NCBI GenBank assembly: GCA_012837525.1 | Contig: DUQZ01000027.1 | Location: forward strand, 51,156-115,155 | Origin: Clostridiales bacterium | GTDB lineage: Bacteria > Bacillota > Clostridia > Christensenellales > Aristaeellaceae | DNA: 64,000 bases | Direction of reading: 5' to 3' | Shown: in pieces, positions 35,364-44,588 of the stretch | Numbering within the stretch: position 1 is the first letter of the stretch | Layout of the letters: each line of letters opens with the position of its first letter | The notes under the pieces: model-generated | Told to the model about the DNA's origin: nothing | Databases searched by the model: none | What the model saw: only the letters and a program-made list of their open reading frames with translations | Program-made: the position numbers and the translations under genes

Positions 35364-36944
35364 ATGACGATGAAACAGCGCACCCTTGTCGGGGGAATTT
35401 CCATCCTGGGCATCACAGGGCTCATCTGCAAGATTGTAGGTGTGCTGTATTTGATTCCGCTGGCCAACCTCATTGGCTCTGAAGGCCTGGGCGTTTACAA
35501 CCAGATCTTCCCCTCCTACAACCTTATGCTCACCATTTCCTCTGCCGGCATCCCGGTGGCCATTTCACGCATGGTGGCGGCCCGGATGGCGCGGGGCGAG
35601 GCCAGGAACCCCAACCGGGTGTTCAAGGCCGCCTTTGTCATTTTAAGCGTCCTGGGCTTGATCAGCACCTTGCTGATGTTGGGCTTCTCCGACCGATTTG
35701 CCCAGGCGACCGGTACCGCCGAATCTGTCCACGGGTTTATGATGATCTCACCCAGCCTGTTCTTGGTCTGCGTCATGAGCGCGTTTCGCGGCTACATGCA
35801 GGGCCAGCGGCGGATGTGGCCAACCGCCATCAGCCAGCTGATCGAGCAGGTGGGCAAGGTGGGGATTGCCCTGCCGTTGGCCTTCAGCTTTATGCAAAAG
35901 GGCGGCTACCCCATGGGTGTCGCCGGCGCCCTGTTGGGGACATCCATCGCGGAAGCCGCAGCCCTTCTTTACATGTCCATTGATTATTTCTTTGTGCGTC
36001 CCGGCATGCAGCGCTTAATTGCGCAGGATACCCGGCCGCTTGAGGGCTACCGGACCATCTCACGCGAGCTCTTGTTCACCGCAGTACCCATCACCATCGG
36101 CGCCTGCATAGTGCCCCTGGCCGGGACCGTGGACAGCTTCATGCTGGTGAAGCTGATGAAAGCCTACTTGCCGGAACAGACCGCGCTGTCCAACTACGGC
36201 ATCTACGCGGGGCTGGTCATCTCGCTCATCAATGTGCCCACAGCGCTGGCGATGGCCATGTCCAGCAACCTGGTGCCCTCGGTTTCCGCCAAGCGGGAAG
36301 CCCGTGACTGGGCAGGCGTCAAGCGGGATTCCGCGGCCGGTTTGCGGCTGGCGGTTGTCATTGGTTTGCCGTCCAGCATCGGCATGAGCCTGCTGTCTGA
36401 GCAGATACTGACCTTGCTGTTTCACAGCCGGTATACCGCGGAGCAGCTGCGCCTGGGCGGGCAGCTGCTGTCCATCAGCGCGCTCACCATTGTGGTGTTC
36501 ACCCTGGTGCAGGCGTCCAGCGGCATTTTGCAAGGCCTGTACAAGCAGCGCATCCCCATGTATACGCTGGCGCTGGGCGTGCTGGTCAAAATTGCCATCA
36601 ACTACACTGCAGTGCAGCAGCCGGATATCAACATCTTCGGCGCGCCGTATGCTTCGCTTACCTGCTATATCATCAGCGCCGGTTTAAACATGTACTATGT
36701 CGCCAAATACGCCCGCTTCAAGCTGGACTGGCAGGAACTGCTGCTGCGGCCGGGGCTGGCTACCCTCATCATGGGGGTGCTGGTCTTTGCCTTATCCAGC
36801 CTGCTGGGTTTGCGCTTGTACCGCAGCTGGCTGTACATGGGCGCGGTCATCTTGGTGGCAATTGCTGTGTATGGCATCGCGGCCTTCAAGTTTGGCGCGA
36901 TCAAGCGCAGTGATCTGCCCGCGCGGTTTCAGAAAGGACAGTAA
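35364..36944 (+). CDS. MurJ/SpoVB-like lipid flippase (YabM type)
   Basis: A 526-residue protein with about 14 transmembrane segments belonging to the MOP flippase superfamily (polysaccharide exporters, SpoVB, MurJ). Early phrases such as GLICKIVGVLYLIPLANLIG and YNQIFPSYNLMLTISSAGIPVA, in short blocks, match the SpoVB/YabM group. The family moves lipid-linked sugars, including lipid II, across the membrane. The order yabM-yabN-yabO is that of B. subtilis, supporting a YabM label. The message appears leaderless. mazG starts at the base after its stop codon. A direct role in lipid II flipping is possible but not shown by the sequence. Confidence 0.88.
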   Translation: MTMKQRTLVGGISILGITGLICKIVGVLYLIPLANLIGSEGLGVYNQIFPSYNLMLTISSAGIPVAISRMVAARMARGEARNPNRVFKAAFVILSVLGLISTLLMLGFSDRFAQATGTAESVHGFMMISPSLFLVCVMSAFRGYMQGQRRMWPTAISQLIEQVGKVGIALPLAFSFMQKGGYPMGVAGALLGTSIAEAAALLYMSIDYFFVRPGMQRLIAQDTRPLEGYRTISRELLFTAVPITIGACIVPLAGTVDSFMLVKLMKAYLPEQTALSNYGIYAGLVISLINVPTALAMAMSSNLVPSVSAKREARDWAGVKRDSAAGLRLAVVIGLPSSIGMSLLSEQILTLLFHSRYTAEQLRLGGQLLSISALTIVVFTLVQASSGILQGLYKQRIPMYTLALGVLVKIAINYTAVQQPDINIFGAPYASLTCYIISAGLNMYYVAKYARFKLDWQELLLRPGLATLIMGVLVFALSSLLGLRLYRSWLYMGAVILVAIAVYGIAAFKFGAIKRSDLPARFQKGQ

Positions 36945-38369
36945 ATGAATCCCATCACCATCGTCTCCCTGGGGCCAGGTGCCCCGGATTTATTAAGTTT
37001 AAAAGCGCTTCAGACGCTCAAAGACGCCAGACAGGTGCTGCTGCGCACCCGGGACCACGGCGCCGTGCCTTTCCTTATCAAGGAAGGCATTGTGTTTTCC
37101 ACCCTGGATGACTTGCGTGACACAAGTGAGGATTTTGCGCAGTTCAACCAGAACGCGGTAGCTGCCATCCTTGACTTAGCAAAGAAGGATCATTTGGTAT
37201 ACGCAGTTGTTGATTCCACCATTGATGAGACCGTTCGCGCTTTGCGGCAAATGGAAGGGCTTGAATTGCTGATCCTTCCCGGCATCCCACTGTCCGCGCC
37301 CCTTTTGGCAAGCGCCCAGCCGATGCAACCGGTACTGGTCACAACCGCGATGGATGTCAACATTACAAACGCCCAGCAGCCCTTGTGTGTGGTCGAATTG
37401 GCCAGCGCGCAGCTGGCGGGCGATGTTAAGTTGAAACTGCTGGACAAATATGGGGAGAACGCCATCGTTCATTTCTTCCCGCCCAGTGAGGAGGCTATCC
37501 GGCCCTTTATTGAGTTTGAGCTCACAGAACTGGACCGCCAGCCTGTGTATGACCCAACCTGCGGCTTTATCGTCTACCCCGTACCGCTTACGCAGCGCAC
37601 CCAGTATGATCCGGAGGATCTGCTGGCCATCATGCGCATTTTGCGCTCCAAAGACGGCTGCCCCTGGGATCGGGAGCAGACCCATGTCAGCCTGGCCAAA
37701 TACCTGCTGGAGGAGGCCAACGAAGCTGCCTGCGCCCTGGTGGAACAGGACTGGGACGAAGCGGCGGAGGAGCTGGGGGACGTCTTCTTGCAGCTGGCGT
37801 TTCACGCGGTGGTAGGGGAGGAGCATGGCACCTTCACCTGGGAGGACATGCTGCGGGAAGTCTGCGCCAAGCTCATTCGGCGCCATCCCCATGTGTTTGC
37901 TGACAAACATCTTGACAGCACCGGAGAAGTATTGGAGCAGTGGGACAAGATCAAGCAGCAGGAGAAAAAGGAAACACAAGCCGGGCACCGGATGCTGGGC
38001 GTCCCCAAAGGCTTAAGCCCTTTCCTGCGCGCGGAAAAGGTGCAAAAGCTGGCCAGCAAGGCTGGTTTCGACTGGGATACGCCGCTTGAAGCCCTGGAGA
38101 AGGTGCACGAGGAAGCGAATGAGCTGAAAAAAGCCCTGGAATCGGGCGGTAACGCCATGGATGAGTTGGGCGATCTGCTCTTCTCCTGCGTCAACACAGC
38201 GCGCTTAATGGACGCATCGGTCGACCAGGCTATACATATGACCACGGAAAAGTTCGTAAATCGCTATATTTGGATGGAAAAAGCAATAAAAAAGGACGAA
38301 AAAGACTGGAATCTGTTGACAATCAAGGAAATCGGGGTATACTGGGAGCGAAGTAAAGCAGAATCGTAG
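36945..38369 (+). CDS. mazG: MazG nucleoside triphosphate pyrophosphohydrolase with N-terminal tetrapyrrole-methylase-like domain (YabN type)
   Basis: A 474-residue two-domain protein. Residues 1-210 resemble the tetrapyrrole (corrin/porphyrin) methylase fold, starting with the loop [15 protein letters not shown]. Residues 225-474 are Maz[12 protein letters not shown] near 238, then [11 protein letters not shown] and [13 protein letters not shown], the EExxE...ExxD metal site, with a second copy of the pattern near 385-410 ([19 protein letters not shown]). MazG removes pyrophosphate from noncanonical NTPs and can lower ppGpp in E. coli. The fused form is the YabN arrangement. The start adjoins the yabM stop with no gap. 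A promoter for hup lies inside its last codons. Confidence 0.93.
   Translation: MNPITIVSLGPGAPDLLSLKALQTLKDARQVLLRTRDHGAVPFLIKEGIVFSTLDDLRDTSEDFAQFNQNAVAAILDLAKKDHLVYAVVDSTIDETVRALRQMEGLELLILPGIPLSAPLLASAQPMQPVLVTTAMDVNITNAQQPLCVVELASAQLAGDVKLKLLDKYGENAIVHFFPPSEEAIRPFIEFELTELDRQPVYDPTCGFIVYPVPLTQRTQYDPEDLLAIMRILRSKDGCPWDREQTHVSLAKYLLEEANEAACALVEQDWDEAAEELGDVFLQLAFHAVVGEEHGTFTWEDMLREVCAKLIRRHPHVFADKHLDSTGEVLEQWDKIKQQEKKETQAGHRMLGVPKGLSPFLRAEKVQKLASKAGFDWDTPLEALEKVHEEANELKKALESGGNAMDELGDLLFSCVNTARLMDASVDQAIHMTTEKFVNRYIWMEKAIKKDEKDWNLLTIKEIGVYWERSKAES
38316..38343 (+). promoter_or_regulatory. hup promoter inside the mazG coding region
   Basis: A consensus -35 TTGACA at 38316-38321 and -10 TATACT at 38338-38343 are 16 bp apart, both within the last 18 codons of mazG. 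The start would be near 38350, giving hup its own strong transcript. Confidence 0.75.
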
Positions 38370-38403
38370 AGCGCTTTACCATTCCAACAAAGGAGGAAAT
38401 CGC

Positions 38404-38676
38404 ATGAATAAGACAGAACTTATCGCAGCCGTCGCAAAAGCAACAGAACTGAAGAAGGTTGACGCCGACAAGGCCGTCAACGCCGTCATCGCCACCATTC
38501 AGGGCGCCCTGAAAAAAGGTGAGAAGGTCCAGCTGATTGGCTTTGGCACCTTCGAGTCCCGCAAGCGTCCCGCTCGTGTTGCCCGCAACCCGCGCACCGG
38601 CGAAGAAATCAAAGTGAAGGCTTCCAAGGCCCCCGTGTTCAAGGCCAGCAAAGCGTTCAAAGATCAGCTCAACTAA
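38404..38676 (+). CDS. hup: HU-type histone-like DNA-binding protein
   Basis: A 90-residue HU protein that compacts and bends DNA as a dimer. The signature [21 protein letters not shown] is seen across residues 46-66 (in two overlapping blocks), with the beta-arm proline in ARNPRTGE and the closing helix [15 protein letters not shown] 38404 follows AAAGGAGG. It sits between mazG and rqcP, which is not the B. subtilis order but is seen in several Clostridia. It has its own promoter within mazG and its own terminator. Confidence 0.97.
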   Translation: MNKTELIAAVAKATELKKVDADKAVNAVIATIQGALKKGEKVQLIGFGTFESRKRPARVARNPRTGEEIKVKASKAPVFKASKAFKDQLN

Positions 38677-38703
38677 GATACTTTTAGCGTCAGCTGACGA
38701 CGG

Positions 38704-38730
38704 CCACCGCGCAATCTGTGCGGTGGTTTT
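38704..38730 (+). terminator. Terminator after hup
   Basis: A 10-bp stem with one G-U pair (CCACCGCGCA / TGTGCGGTGG) around ATC is followed by TTTTATTC. Confidence 0.85.
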
Positions 38731-38734
38731 ATTC

Positions 38735-38896
38735 TATACCTGACTCAGTTGTTCATGCTGTGATGGGCTGGTCTTTTTTCGTCTCCGCGTTATCTCGTTC
38801 AGTCAATGTAGCTATGGCTACACCTCCTTCACTCGATTTAGCGGAGCCATAAAAAATCCTCAGCCCCTCTGCGCATGAACGCCTTCGTCTGGTATG
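38735..38896. repeat. Long imperfect inverted repeat, about 160 nt, no coding content
   Basis: The interval between hup and rqcP folds on itself about a centre at 38814-38815. Paired blocks, from the centre outward, are GTAGC 38808-38812 with GCTAC 38817-38821; CTCCGC 38783-38788 with GCGGAG 38841-38846; GGGCTG 38765-38770 with CAGCCC 38861-38866; GTTCATGC 38751-38758 with GCATGAAC 38873-38880; and ATACC 38736-38740 with GGTAT 38891-38895. Outer blocks share the same 2-nt offset, as expected of one element. No open frame or transposase is inside. It may be a MITE-like or REP-like repeat, or a structured RNA. I saw no second copy in this window. Confidence 0.7.
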
Positions 38897-38940
38897 ACTG
38901 GGCGCGTGAAGAAGAATACAACGTTTTATGAAGGACGATT

Positions 38941-39216
38941 ATGAGGTTAGATAAGTTTTTAAAGGTATCCCGGATTATTAAGCGCCGCACGGTGGCCAAG
39001 GAAGCCTGCGATGGCGGCAGGGTGATGATCAACGGCAAGGTCGCCAAGGCGGGCAGTGAAGTCAAGGAAGGCGACGTGCTGGAGATCCGCTTTGGCAGCA
39101 GGCTGGGGCGGTATGAGGTTGCGCTGGTGAAGGAAACCGTCCGCAAAGAAGAAGCGGCGGAGATGTACCGCGTGCTGGAAGAAGACCCTACCACGCAGGA
39201 GGAGCGCAACCGCTAA
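38941..39216 (+). CDS. rqcP: S4-domain RNA-binding protein RqcP (YabO)
   Basis: A 91-residue protein with an S4 domain at residues 1-60 (RLDKFLKVSRIIKRRTVAKEA... INGKVAKAGSEVKEGD, in blocks). RqcP works with RqcH in ribosome-associated quality control, stabilising P-site tRNA while alanine tails are added to stalled chains. The yabM-yabN-yabO order supports the label over the similar Hsp15. ATG 38941 follows GAAGGA. The C-terminal 25 residues are acidic and unconserved. The long inverted repeat ends about 45 nt upstream. Confidence 0.93.
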   Translation: MRLDKFLKVSRIIKRRTVAKEACDGGRVMINGKVAKAGSEVKEGDVLEIRFGSRLGRYEVALVKETVRKEEAAEMYRVLEEDPTTQEERNR

Positions 39217-39254
39217 ACGTGTGTGGCAGGGCCTGTGAAGTACAGCGTTTTTAA

Positions 39255-42200
39255 TTATTCTGCTTCAAACACCAGCAGCATGCTGTCAAAGAAGTTCAGT
39301 TCATATTGCCCATCTGGCAGGGGATTGAACACCAGGGCCTGCCCATAATAATCAACAGTCACTATGCCAGCCTCCTCGGTGTAGGGGAGGGGCGGCAAGG
39401 CGGTGCCGGCGATGGTCAGTACCGCTGTTTTGTTGTCAGAAAATATGGCGGCGTACTCGCCAATCAAGGCAACATCGACCGCAATACCAGCTGTCGTGGC
39501 GCTGACGCACACATAGCGCCTGTCCAGTTGAAGGCCGGACGTGGATTCTTCCCTTGTATCGGGCGCTGCGGTTGGCGCATCCGCGGCTGGTTGAACCGGG
39601 TCAACAGGCGCTGGGGCTGATGCCGGTTCATTCGAATCATGCGTCAGCGGGCAGTTTTTGCGCTCCACCATGCCTTCACCCGCCAGCATGTTCTCCTTCA
39701 ATTTCTGTATAAAAGCTTCCAGGATCTCATCGCTTGTGTCCAGGGGCAGGTAAATCATCAAGTCCTCTGCCTTCGGGTCAAACTGGTAGCGGAACTCACC
39801 CAGGATGCCGGGGTCCGCTTTTTCAAAGTACACCTCACGCAAACTGTCCATGCCGGCAAACGCGCCCTGGCCAATTTCAGTCACGCTGGGCAGGATGTGC
39901 AGCGTGATCACCTTGGCGCAATCCTGATAGGCTCCTGCGCCAACAACTGGGACAGACAGGACCAGATCGCCCTCAAACCCGCAGCCATTGAAAGCGCCTT
40001 CGGGCAAACTCTTCAATTTGGTGCCCAGGTAAACGCTGTTCAGGCTTTCGCACAGATGAAAGGTGTAGCCGCCCATCTCATAGAGGTTGTTGTAAAAATT
40101 GACTTCCGTCAGCGCGCTGCATTCCTCAAAAGCGCGCACACCCAGGGAATGGATGCTGCCATAGCAGTCCACGCGCTCCAGGCTTTTGCAGCTTAGGAAG
40201 GTGCTGTCGCCAATGACCTGCACCGTTTCCGGGATGACTACATGGCGCAGGCTGATATTGTCCTGTGTCCCTTCCAGGACGCTGAAGACCGTCAGGTTGG
40301 AAAAGGCGTTAAAGCCAATTTCTCTCACATCCACACCATTGATCTGGCTGGGGATGACAACAGTTTCAGATGCGCCGATATAGCGCTTGATGGTGCCCGT
40401 TTCGGCATCAAACTCAAATTCGCTGTCCGCGTTGGCAACGAAATGATCCGGCATCGGCGTGTGTGCTTTGACCTCGCGCTCGCGCAGCAAGTCCTCATAC
40501 ACACTCATGCCCAGCGCGGTATGCAGCGCCGTGACCTGCTCATCTGTAGCTTCATCCTTCACCCTGATGCGCTCTGCTGGAATGCCCAGGCTGCCGGACA
40601 CCTGTGTCCCGCCTGGCAGGACGATGCCGCTCAACTTGCCGCAATCCTTAAACAGCTGCTGGCCTAACTGAATGGCATTGCCTTCAAATATAACGCGCTC
40701 CAGGTTGACGCAGTCTGCGAAGGCTCTTTCTCCAATGCGCTGCACACTGGCGGGGATGGTGATTTCCTTCAGGTGTTCACAGCCCAAAAAAGCTTCATCG
40801 TCAATTACTTCAACGCTGTCAAACAGGTCGATGGTTTCAAGCGCGCTGTTCGCGAAGGCACGCTTGCCAATGTGCGCAAACTGATCGTTATGCGGCACAT
40901 AGAACTGCTTGATGGTGCTGCCCTCAAACACACCGTCTGACAACCCCTTGACGGGCAGCAGGCCGCTGCCGTCCTGTTTCCAGAAGGAGAAATACATGTG
41001 CAGCGCGTCCACCTGATCTTCGGAGCTTATGACCAACTGCGTTTCCTCATCAAACTTCATGGTTGTAGCCTGCAAAAAAGGCGGGGCAGCGGGGTTGTCT
41101 GCGCGCCAGACTGTAAACTGCTCATTGGGGATGCCAGCCTCAACAAATGCCTCAGCAAAGGCTTCAGCCTGCGCGCGGGTTGCCGTCCAGGCAATATCAA
41201 TGTCGCTAATCTCCGGACACTGGGTGAAGGCGTCCTCCGCAATCACAGGCGGTGTATCCTCGACAAAGACCAGATAGCTCAGCGCGCTGCAGTCAAAAAA
41301 GGCGCGGCTGCCAATATCCGCAAGCGAAGCGGGCAGGTAAACATCTTCCAGATTCCAGCAGCTTTCAAAGACGCCTTCTTCAATCTTACTAAGTCCCTCA
41401 GGCAGTGTAATCTCCGTCAACTTGGCGCTTTTGAAAGCGCCCTTGCCAATCTCCCTGAGGGCATTTGGAAAGTTAATCCGCTCAATCTTGGAGCCGGTAA
41501 AGGCTTGCTCACCAATGCGCTCCAGCGTGCCGGGCAGGTTGACCACAGCCAGCGGCGCAGCCAAAAAGGCGCTGTGGCCAATCTCTTTGATGCCCTCCTC
41601 CAGGGTCAGGATCCGCAGCCACTTATGCCCGAAAAAAGCTCTGTCCGCAATGCCCGTCACAGCCTGCCCATCAATCATGCCGGGGATGGTCAGGCGGGCG
41701 GCATAGCCCTCATAGCCTGTAATCAGGCCATTTATGCTGTCAAACGCAAAGACGGGTTCTGTATGGTTGGCCGTTCCCGCCTCACCAACTGTGACAGGGC
41801 TGCCCAGCAGCTCCTCAAAGGCGACTATTTCACCCTCTGGTACAGTGAACACGCGCTCCATCGGCCCATTATCAAAGACTTCCTTGCTAATGTAGGGGAC
41901 TTCACCCAGGAAATGGACTTCTTTTAAACTGTCACAGGCATAAAACGCGTTGCTGCCGACATATACCAGGTTGGCTGGAAGAATCACTTTTTCCAGTTTG
42001 CCGCAAAGGAAGAAGGCAAACTCATCAATGCTTTGCAGGCTGGGGGGGAGGCTTACGCTTTTCAAGCCGTCACAGGCGTAAAACGCGCTGCTCATGATGT
42101 GGGTCACCCCCTCAGGGATCACCACCTCTTCAATACCAGCTTGATGGCCAAACACATTGGTGCCAAGCGCGCGCAGGGGAATGCCGTTGATGATGGCTGG

Positions 42201-42341
42201 TATCTCCACCTTGGACGCAGTGCCGGTGTAGGCGGTTAAAATGCCGGTTTCTGCGTCAATCACAAACTCTTCCTGCGCCTGCGCGCCAACCAGGCACAGC
42301 GCAAACAGACAGATCAGGGCTATCAATGCGCGTCTTTTCAT
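39255..42341 (-). CDS. Large secreted BspA-like leucine-rich-repeat protein
   Basis: A 1028-residue exported protein. The start is ATG 42341 with AAAGGA upstream, and the signal peptide covers residues 1-23 (ending AQA-Q). Most of the protein is BspA/LRR_5 repeats of about 22-24 residues with the pattern IGxxAFxxCxxLxxVxLPxxLxxI. Three repeat blocks, near residues 25-190, 205-370 and 440-545, are separated by non-repeat spacers, and a fourth near 630-880 follows. Each block opens with a FxFDxxTGxIxxYxG-type strand. The last 130 residues hold a Pro/Ala linker and a C-terminal beta domain. There is no LPxTG, SLH or transmembrane anchor. Such proteins are common on gut Firmicutes and often bind host or bacterial surfaces; the ligand here is unknown. 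Confidence 0.85.
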   Translation of the reverse strand: MKRRALIALICLFALCLVGAQAQEEFVIDAETGILTAYTGTASKVEIPAIINGIPLRALGTNVFGHQAGIEEVVIPEGVTHIMSSAFYACDGLKSVSLPPSLQSIDEFAFFLCGKLEKVILPANLVYVGSNAFYACDSLKEVHFLGEVPYISKEVFDNGPMERVFTVPEGEIVAFEELLGSPVTVGEAGTANHTEPVFAFDSINGLITGYEGYAARLTIPGMIDGQAVTGIADRAFFGHKWLRILTLEEGIKEIGHSAFLAAPLAVVNLPGTLERIGEQAFTGSKIERINFPNALREIGKGAFKSAKLTEITLPEGLSKIEEGVFESCWNLEDVYLPASLADIGSRAFFDCSALSYLVFVEDTPPVIAEDAFTQCPEISDIDIAWTATRAQAEAFAEAFVEAGIPNEQFTVWRADNPAAPPFLQATTMKFDEETQLVISSEDQVDALHMYFSFWKQDGSGLLPVKGLSDGVFEGSTIKQFYVPHNDQFAHIGKRAFANSALETIDLFDSVEVIDDEAFLGCEHLKEITIPASVQRIGERAFADCVNLERVIFEGNAIQLGQQLFKDCGKLSGIVLPGGTQVSGSLGIPAERIRVKDEATDEQVTALHTALGMSVYEDLLREREVKAHTPMPDHFVANADSEFEFDAETGTIKRYIGASETVVIPSQINGVDVREIGFNAFSNLTVFSVLEGTQDNISLRHVVIPETVQVIGDSTFLSCKSLERVDCYGSIHSLGVRAFEECSALTEVNFYNNLYEMGGYTFHLCESLNSVYLGTKLKSLPEGAFNGCGFEGDLVLSVPVVGAGAYQDCAKVITLHILPSVTEIGQGAFAGMDSLREVYFEKADPGILGEFRYQFDPKAEDLMIYLPLDTSDEILEAFIQKLKENMLAGEGMVERKNCPLTHDSNEPASAPAPVDPVQPAADAPTAAPDTREESTSGLQLDRRYVCVSATTAGIAVDVALIGEYAAIFSDNKTAVLTIAGTALPPLPYTEEAGIVTVDYYGQALVFNPLPDGQYELNFFDSMLLVFEAE

Positions 42342-42404
42342 GGGGGTATTCCTTTCCGTCATGCGGTTGGTTCTATTAGCTTGCTTGTTCTTTTTACTGG
42401 ATAA

Positions 42405-42433
42405 AGTGTAGCATGTATGGCTTTTGCTGTAAA
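42405..42433 (-). promoter_or_regulatory. Promoter of the LRR protein gene
   Basis: On minus, -35 TTTACA (complement of 42428-42433) and -10 TACACT (complement of 42405-42410) are 17 bp apart, with a TG one base before the -10 (extended -10). Confidence 0.7.
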
Positions 42434-42457
42434 CAAAACCGCCGTATTTGGGCATGA

Positions 42458-42481
42458 AAAAGCGCCCGGTTGGGGGCGCTT
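42458..42481 (-). terminator. Terminator after the CARDB-like gene
   Basis: Reading minus, AAGCGCCC pairs with GGGCGCTT around a 6-nt loop and is followed by TTTCATG. It separates this gene from the LRR gene promoter. Confidence 0.8.
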
Positions 42482-42502
42482 GGGTTAGTTTAGTAAGTAT
42501 GT

Positions 42503-44443
42503 TTACTCGTCCTCAGGTGCTTCTGTTTCCTCTGCCTTGTGGCGCTTTGCCCTGCGGCTGCGGCGCTCGGTTTCAACCTCCGCCTCTTCCTGGTTGTCTT
42601 GGTTTTCACGTGTCAGGCGGAAGGTACCATCTTCATCGCTGGTGATGGGGGCTTGCTCCTCTGCAGCCTTGACGGTTTCCGTATCATCCGAATCCGTCTG
42701 CAGGTACTTCTTGTGCGGCGGTTCCTCGTCCAGTTCCACCTTCACAGGTTCGGCTTCCGGTTGTTCTTCCATCAGGGTTTCAACAGCCTGCCTGTCCTCA
42801 TCCGGCTCCGCCGTATAGTCGCGCGCACCGGCTGCCAACTCAAAGGTGTCAAAGGCTGCGTTGCTCTTGGCACGCGCGTTGGCGCGGGCAATCGCGCTCA
42901 CGCCCAGCAGCAGCAGCGCCAGGCCAAACAGGGCGCCCAAGACCAGCGTCAGGATGAACAGGATGTCCTTGGTCTGCCCGCCGGAGGGGGCATAATCCGC
43001 CGGGATGGGGGAATGCGTGACAGGCGGCGGGACTGTGGCAATAATCTCCCGGGTGGGTTCCGCGGTGGGCGCGGTATAGCCAATGGTCAAGGGGTTGGAG
43101 GTAAACTCCACCCTGTTGTCCAGGGAATCCACCGCGCTGGCGGTAAACTGGTACTTGCCGGCCTGGGACAGGGCAAAGACCCTGCTCACCACCATGCTTT
43201 GGCCGGGGGCCAGCTCGTTAATGGTGTAGATGTTCTTGTCCGCGTGCAAAATGCGGATGTTCTTGGCAGGGGTGTTGCTGTCGTTGGTCACAGTCAGGTT
43301 GAAGGTAATCTCACCCGGCATGGAATAAATGGTCTCACTGCTGGAAGTCAGCACCAGGTTCAGGCGCAGCATCTGCCCCTCCGCGTAGGCGGACAGCTTC
43401 AGCTCAGGCACCTTTTCGGTCTGGGTGGTGCCTGTGTTGTCCTCCAGCTTCAGGGAGAAGGCATAGGTTGTCGTCTGGTTTAAGGTGATTTCCTTGGTCA
43501 GTTCCTTTGTCTGCCCTGCGTCAATCTGCACATTGGTAAAGACTTCACCCAGCGTGGGGTCCGTCACAGTGATGTTGGAATAACTGATGTTGCCTGCGTT
43601 TTTAATCGTCAGGGTAAGCGTGGCGGTTTCGCCGATGCTCAGCTGGTTTTTGTCGCTGGTCAAGGTGTATTGCAGGCCCGGTTTGGCAAGCGGGATATCC
43701 ACGGACTCAACGGTCAGCTGCTGGGTTTTGCGGTCGCCTTCCTTGCGGTAGGTGATGAGCGCGGAGCTACTCACATTGCCGGTAACATTGTTTTTGGTAA
43801 AGGTGACTTTCTCGCTGGCGCCCGGTTCCAGGCTGTTGACAGTCTGCGTGCGGGTGGAGATCAGACGGTTTTCGCGGATGGTGATGTTGTTCAATTTCAC
43901 ATTGCCCTGGTTGACCAGCTCATAGATGACGGTCACTTCCTTGCCGCGGCGCACCACTTCCGGTGTGATGGTGCGTGTCACCCGCAGGTCCACCTTCTCG
44001 CCGGTAAATTTGATCTGCGCGGTGGCGGGCAGGTTTTTCTCAATCAGGTTGCCGCTGGCGTCCTGGGTGCTGTAGCGCAGGGTGTAGACCAGCTTTTCTT
44101 CATCCAGCTGGCTCTGCTTGACTTCATACTGGCCAGACCACAGGTAGTTCTCGCCGGATGGCAGGCTCATCAGGCTGCCGCCGTCAGAAAACGCGGTGAC
44201 AAGTTTGCCGTCCGGGTCATACAGGGACATGGGGGTGTTCAAATCCGTGGTGCCGGCGTTTGAGACACGCGCGGACACGGTGACTGTGCCAGGCTTGGTC
44301 AGGCTGCCGGGCTCCACGCTTAAGGTGAAGGTCAGCCCATCGTCCGCTGCCTGGGCAAACGCGGACAGCCCCGGTGTCAGCATAGAAAGAATCAGCAAAC
44401 TGATCAATAAAAAACGGTGTAGCGGGATCTTGTGTGGTTTCAT
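42503..44443 (-). CDS. CARDB/DUF11-like repeat membrane protein with acidic cytoplasmic tail
   Basis: A 646-residue type I membrane protein. ATG 44443 follows GGAGG. The signal peptide covers residues 1-31 (ending AFAQA). The extracytoplasmic part, about residues 35-465, is a row of Ig-like beta-sandwich repeats of the CARDB/NPCBM-associated kind: VSARVSNAGTTDL, VIYELVNQGNVKLNN, LTIKNAGNISYSN and LTVTNDSNTPAKN each open one. A single transmembrane segment lies near 490-515. The last 125 residues are cytoplasmic, very acidic (Glu/Asp), with a basic cluster RRSRRAKRHK near the end. The layout suits a surface adhesion or assembly protein that contacts a cytoplasmic partner. The function is unknown. 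It is divergent from the class A PBP. Confidence 0.78.
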   Translation of the reverse strand: MKPHKIPLHRFLLISLLILSMLTPGLSAFAQAADDGLTFTLSVEPGSLTKPGTVTVSARVSNAGTTDLNTPMSLYDPDGKLVTAFSDGGSLMSLPSGENYLWSGQYEVKQSQLDEEKLVYTLRYSTQDASGNLIEKNLPATAQIKFTGEKVDLRVTRTITPEVVRRGKEVTVIYELVNQGNVKLNNITIRENRLISTRTQTVNSLEPGASEKVTFTKNNVTGNVSSSALITYRKEGDRKTQQLTVESVDIPLAKPGLQYTLTSDKNQLSIGETATLTLTIKNAGNISYSNITVTDPTLGEVFTNVQIDAGQTKELTKEITLNQTTTYAFSLKLEDNTGTTQTEKVPELKLSAYAEGQMLRLNLVLTSSSETIYSMPGEITFNLTVTNDSNTPAKNIRILHADKNIYTINELAPGQSMVVSRVFALSQAGKYQFTASAVDSLDNRVEFTSNPLTIGYTAPTAEPTREIIATVPPPVTHSPIPADYAPSGGQTKDILFILTLVLGALFGLALLLLGVSAIARANARAKSNAAFDTFELAAGARDYTAEPDEDRQAVETLMEEQPEAEPVKVELDEEPPHKKYLQTDSDDTETVKAAEEQAPITSDEDGTFRLTRENQDNQEEAEVETERRSRRAKRHKAEETEAPEDE

Positions 44444-44505
44444 CACACCCGTCCTCCTTCCGGCACGCACACAGCGCGCTTTGGCTGGAATGTCTAGTCT
44501 GGTAT

Positions 44506-44534
44506 ATTTTACTGCACAGGCTATAAAGTGTCAA
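44506..44534 (-). promoter_or_regulatory. Promoter of the CARDB-like gene
   Basis: On minus, a consensus -35 TTGACA (complement of 44529-44534) and -10 TAAAAT (complement of 44506-44511) are 17 bp apart. Confidence 0.8.
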
Positions 44535-44588
44535 GCAACACAAGGAAAAACAGCGTTTTTCACCTTGGTTTGTGCGCGATTTCAAACT

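Noticed and set aside
38735..38896. Insertion sequence between hup and rqcP
   Set aside because: No transposase frame, no clear flanking duplication; only the inverted repeat itself is supported.
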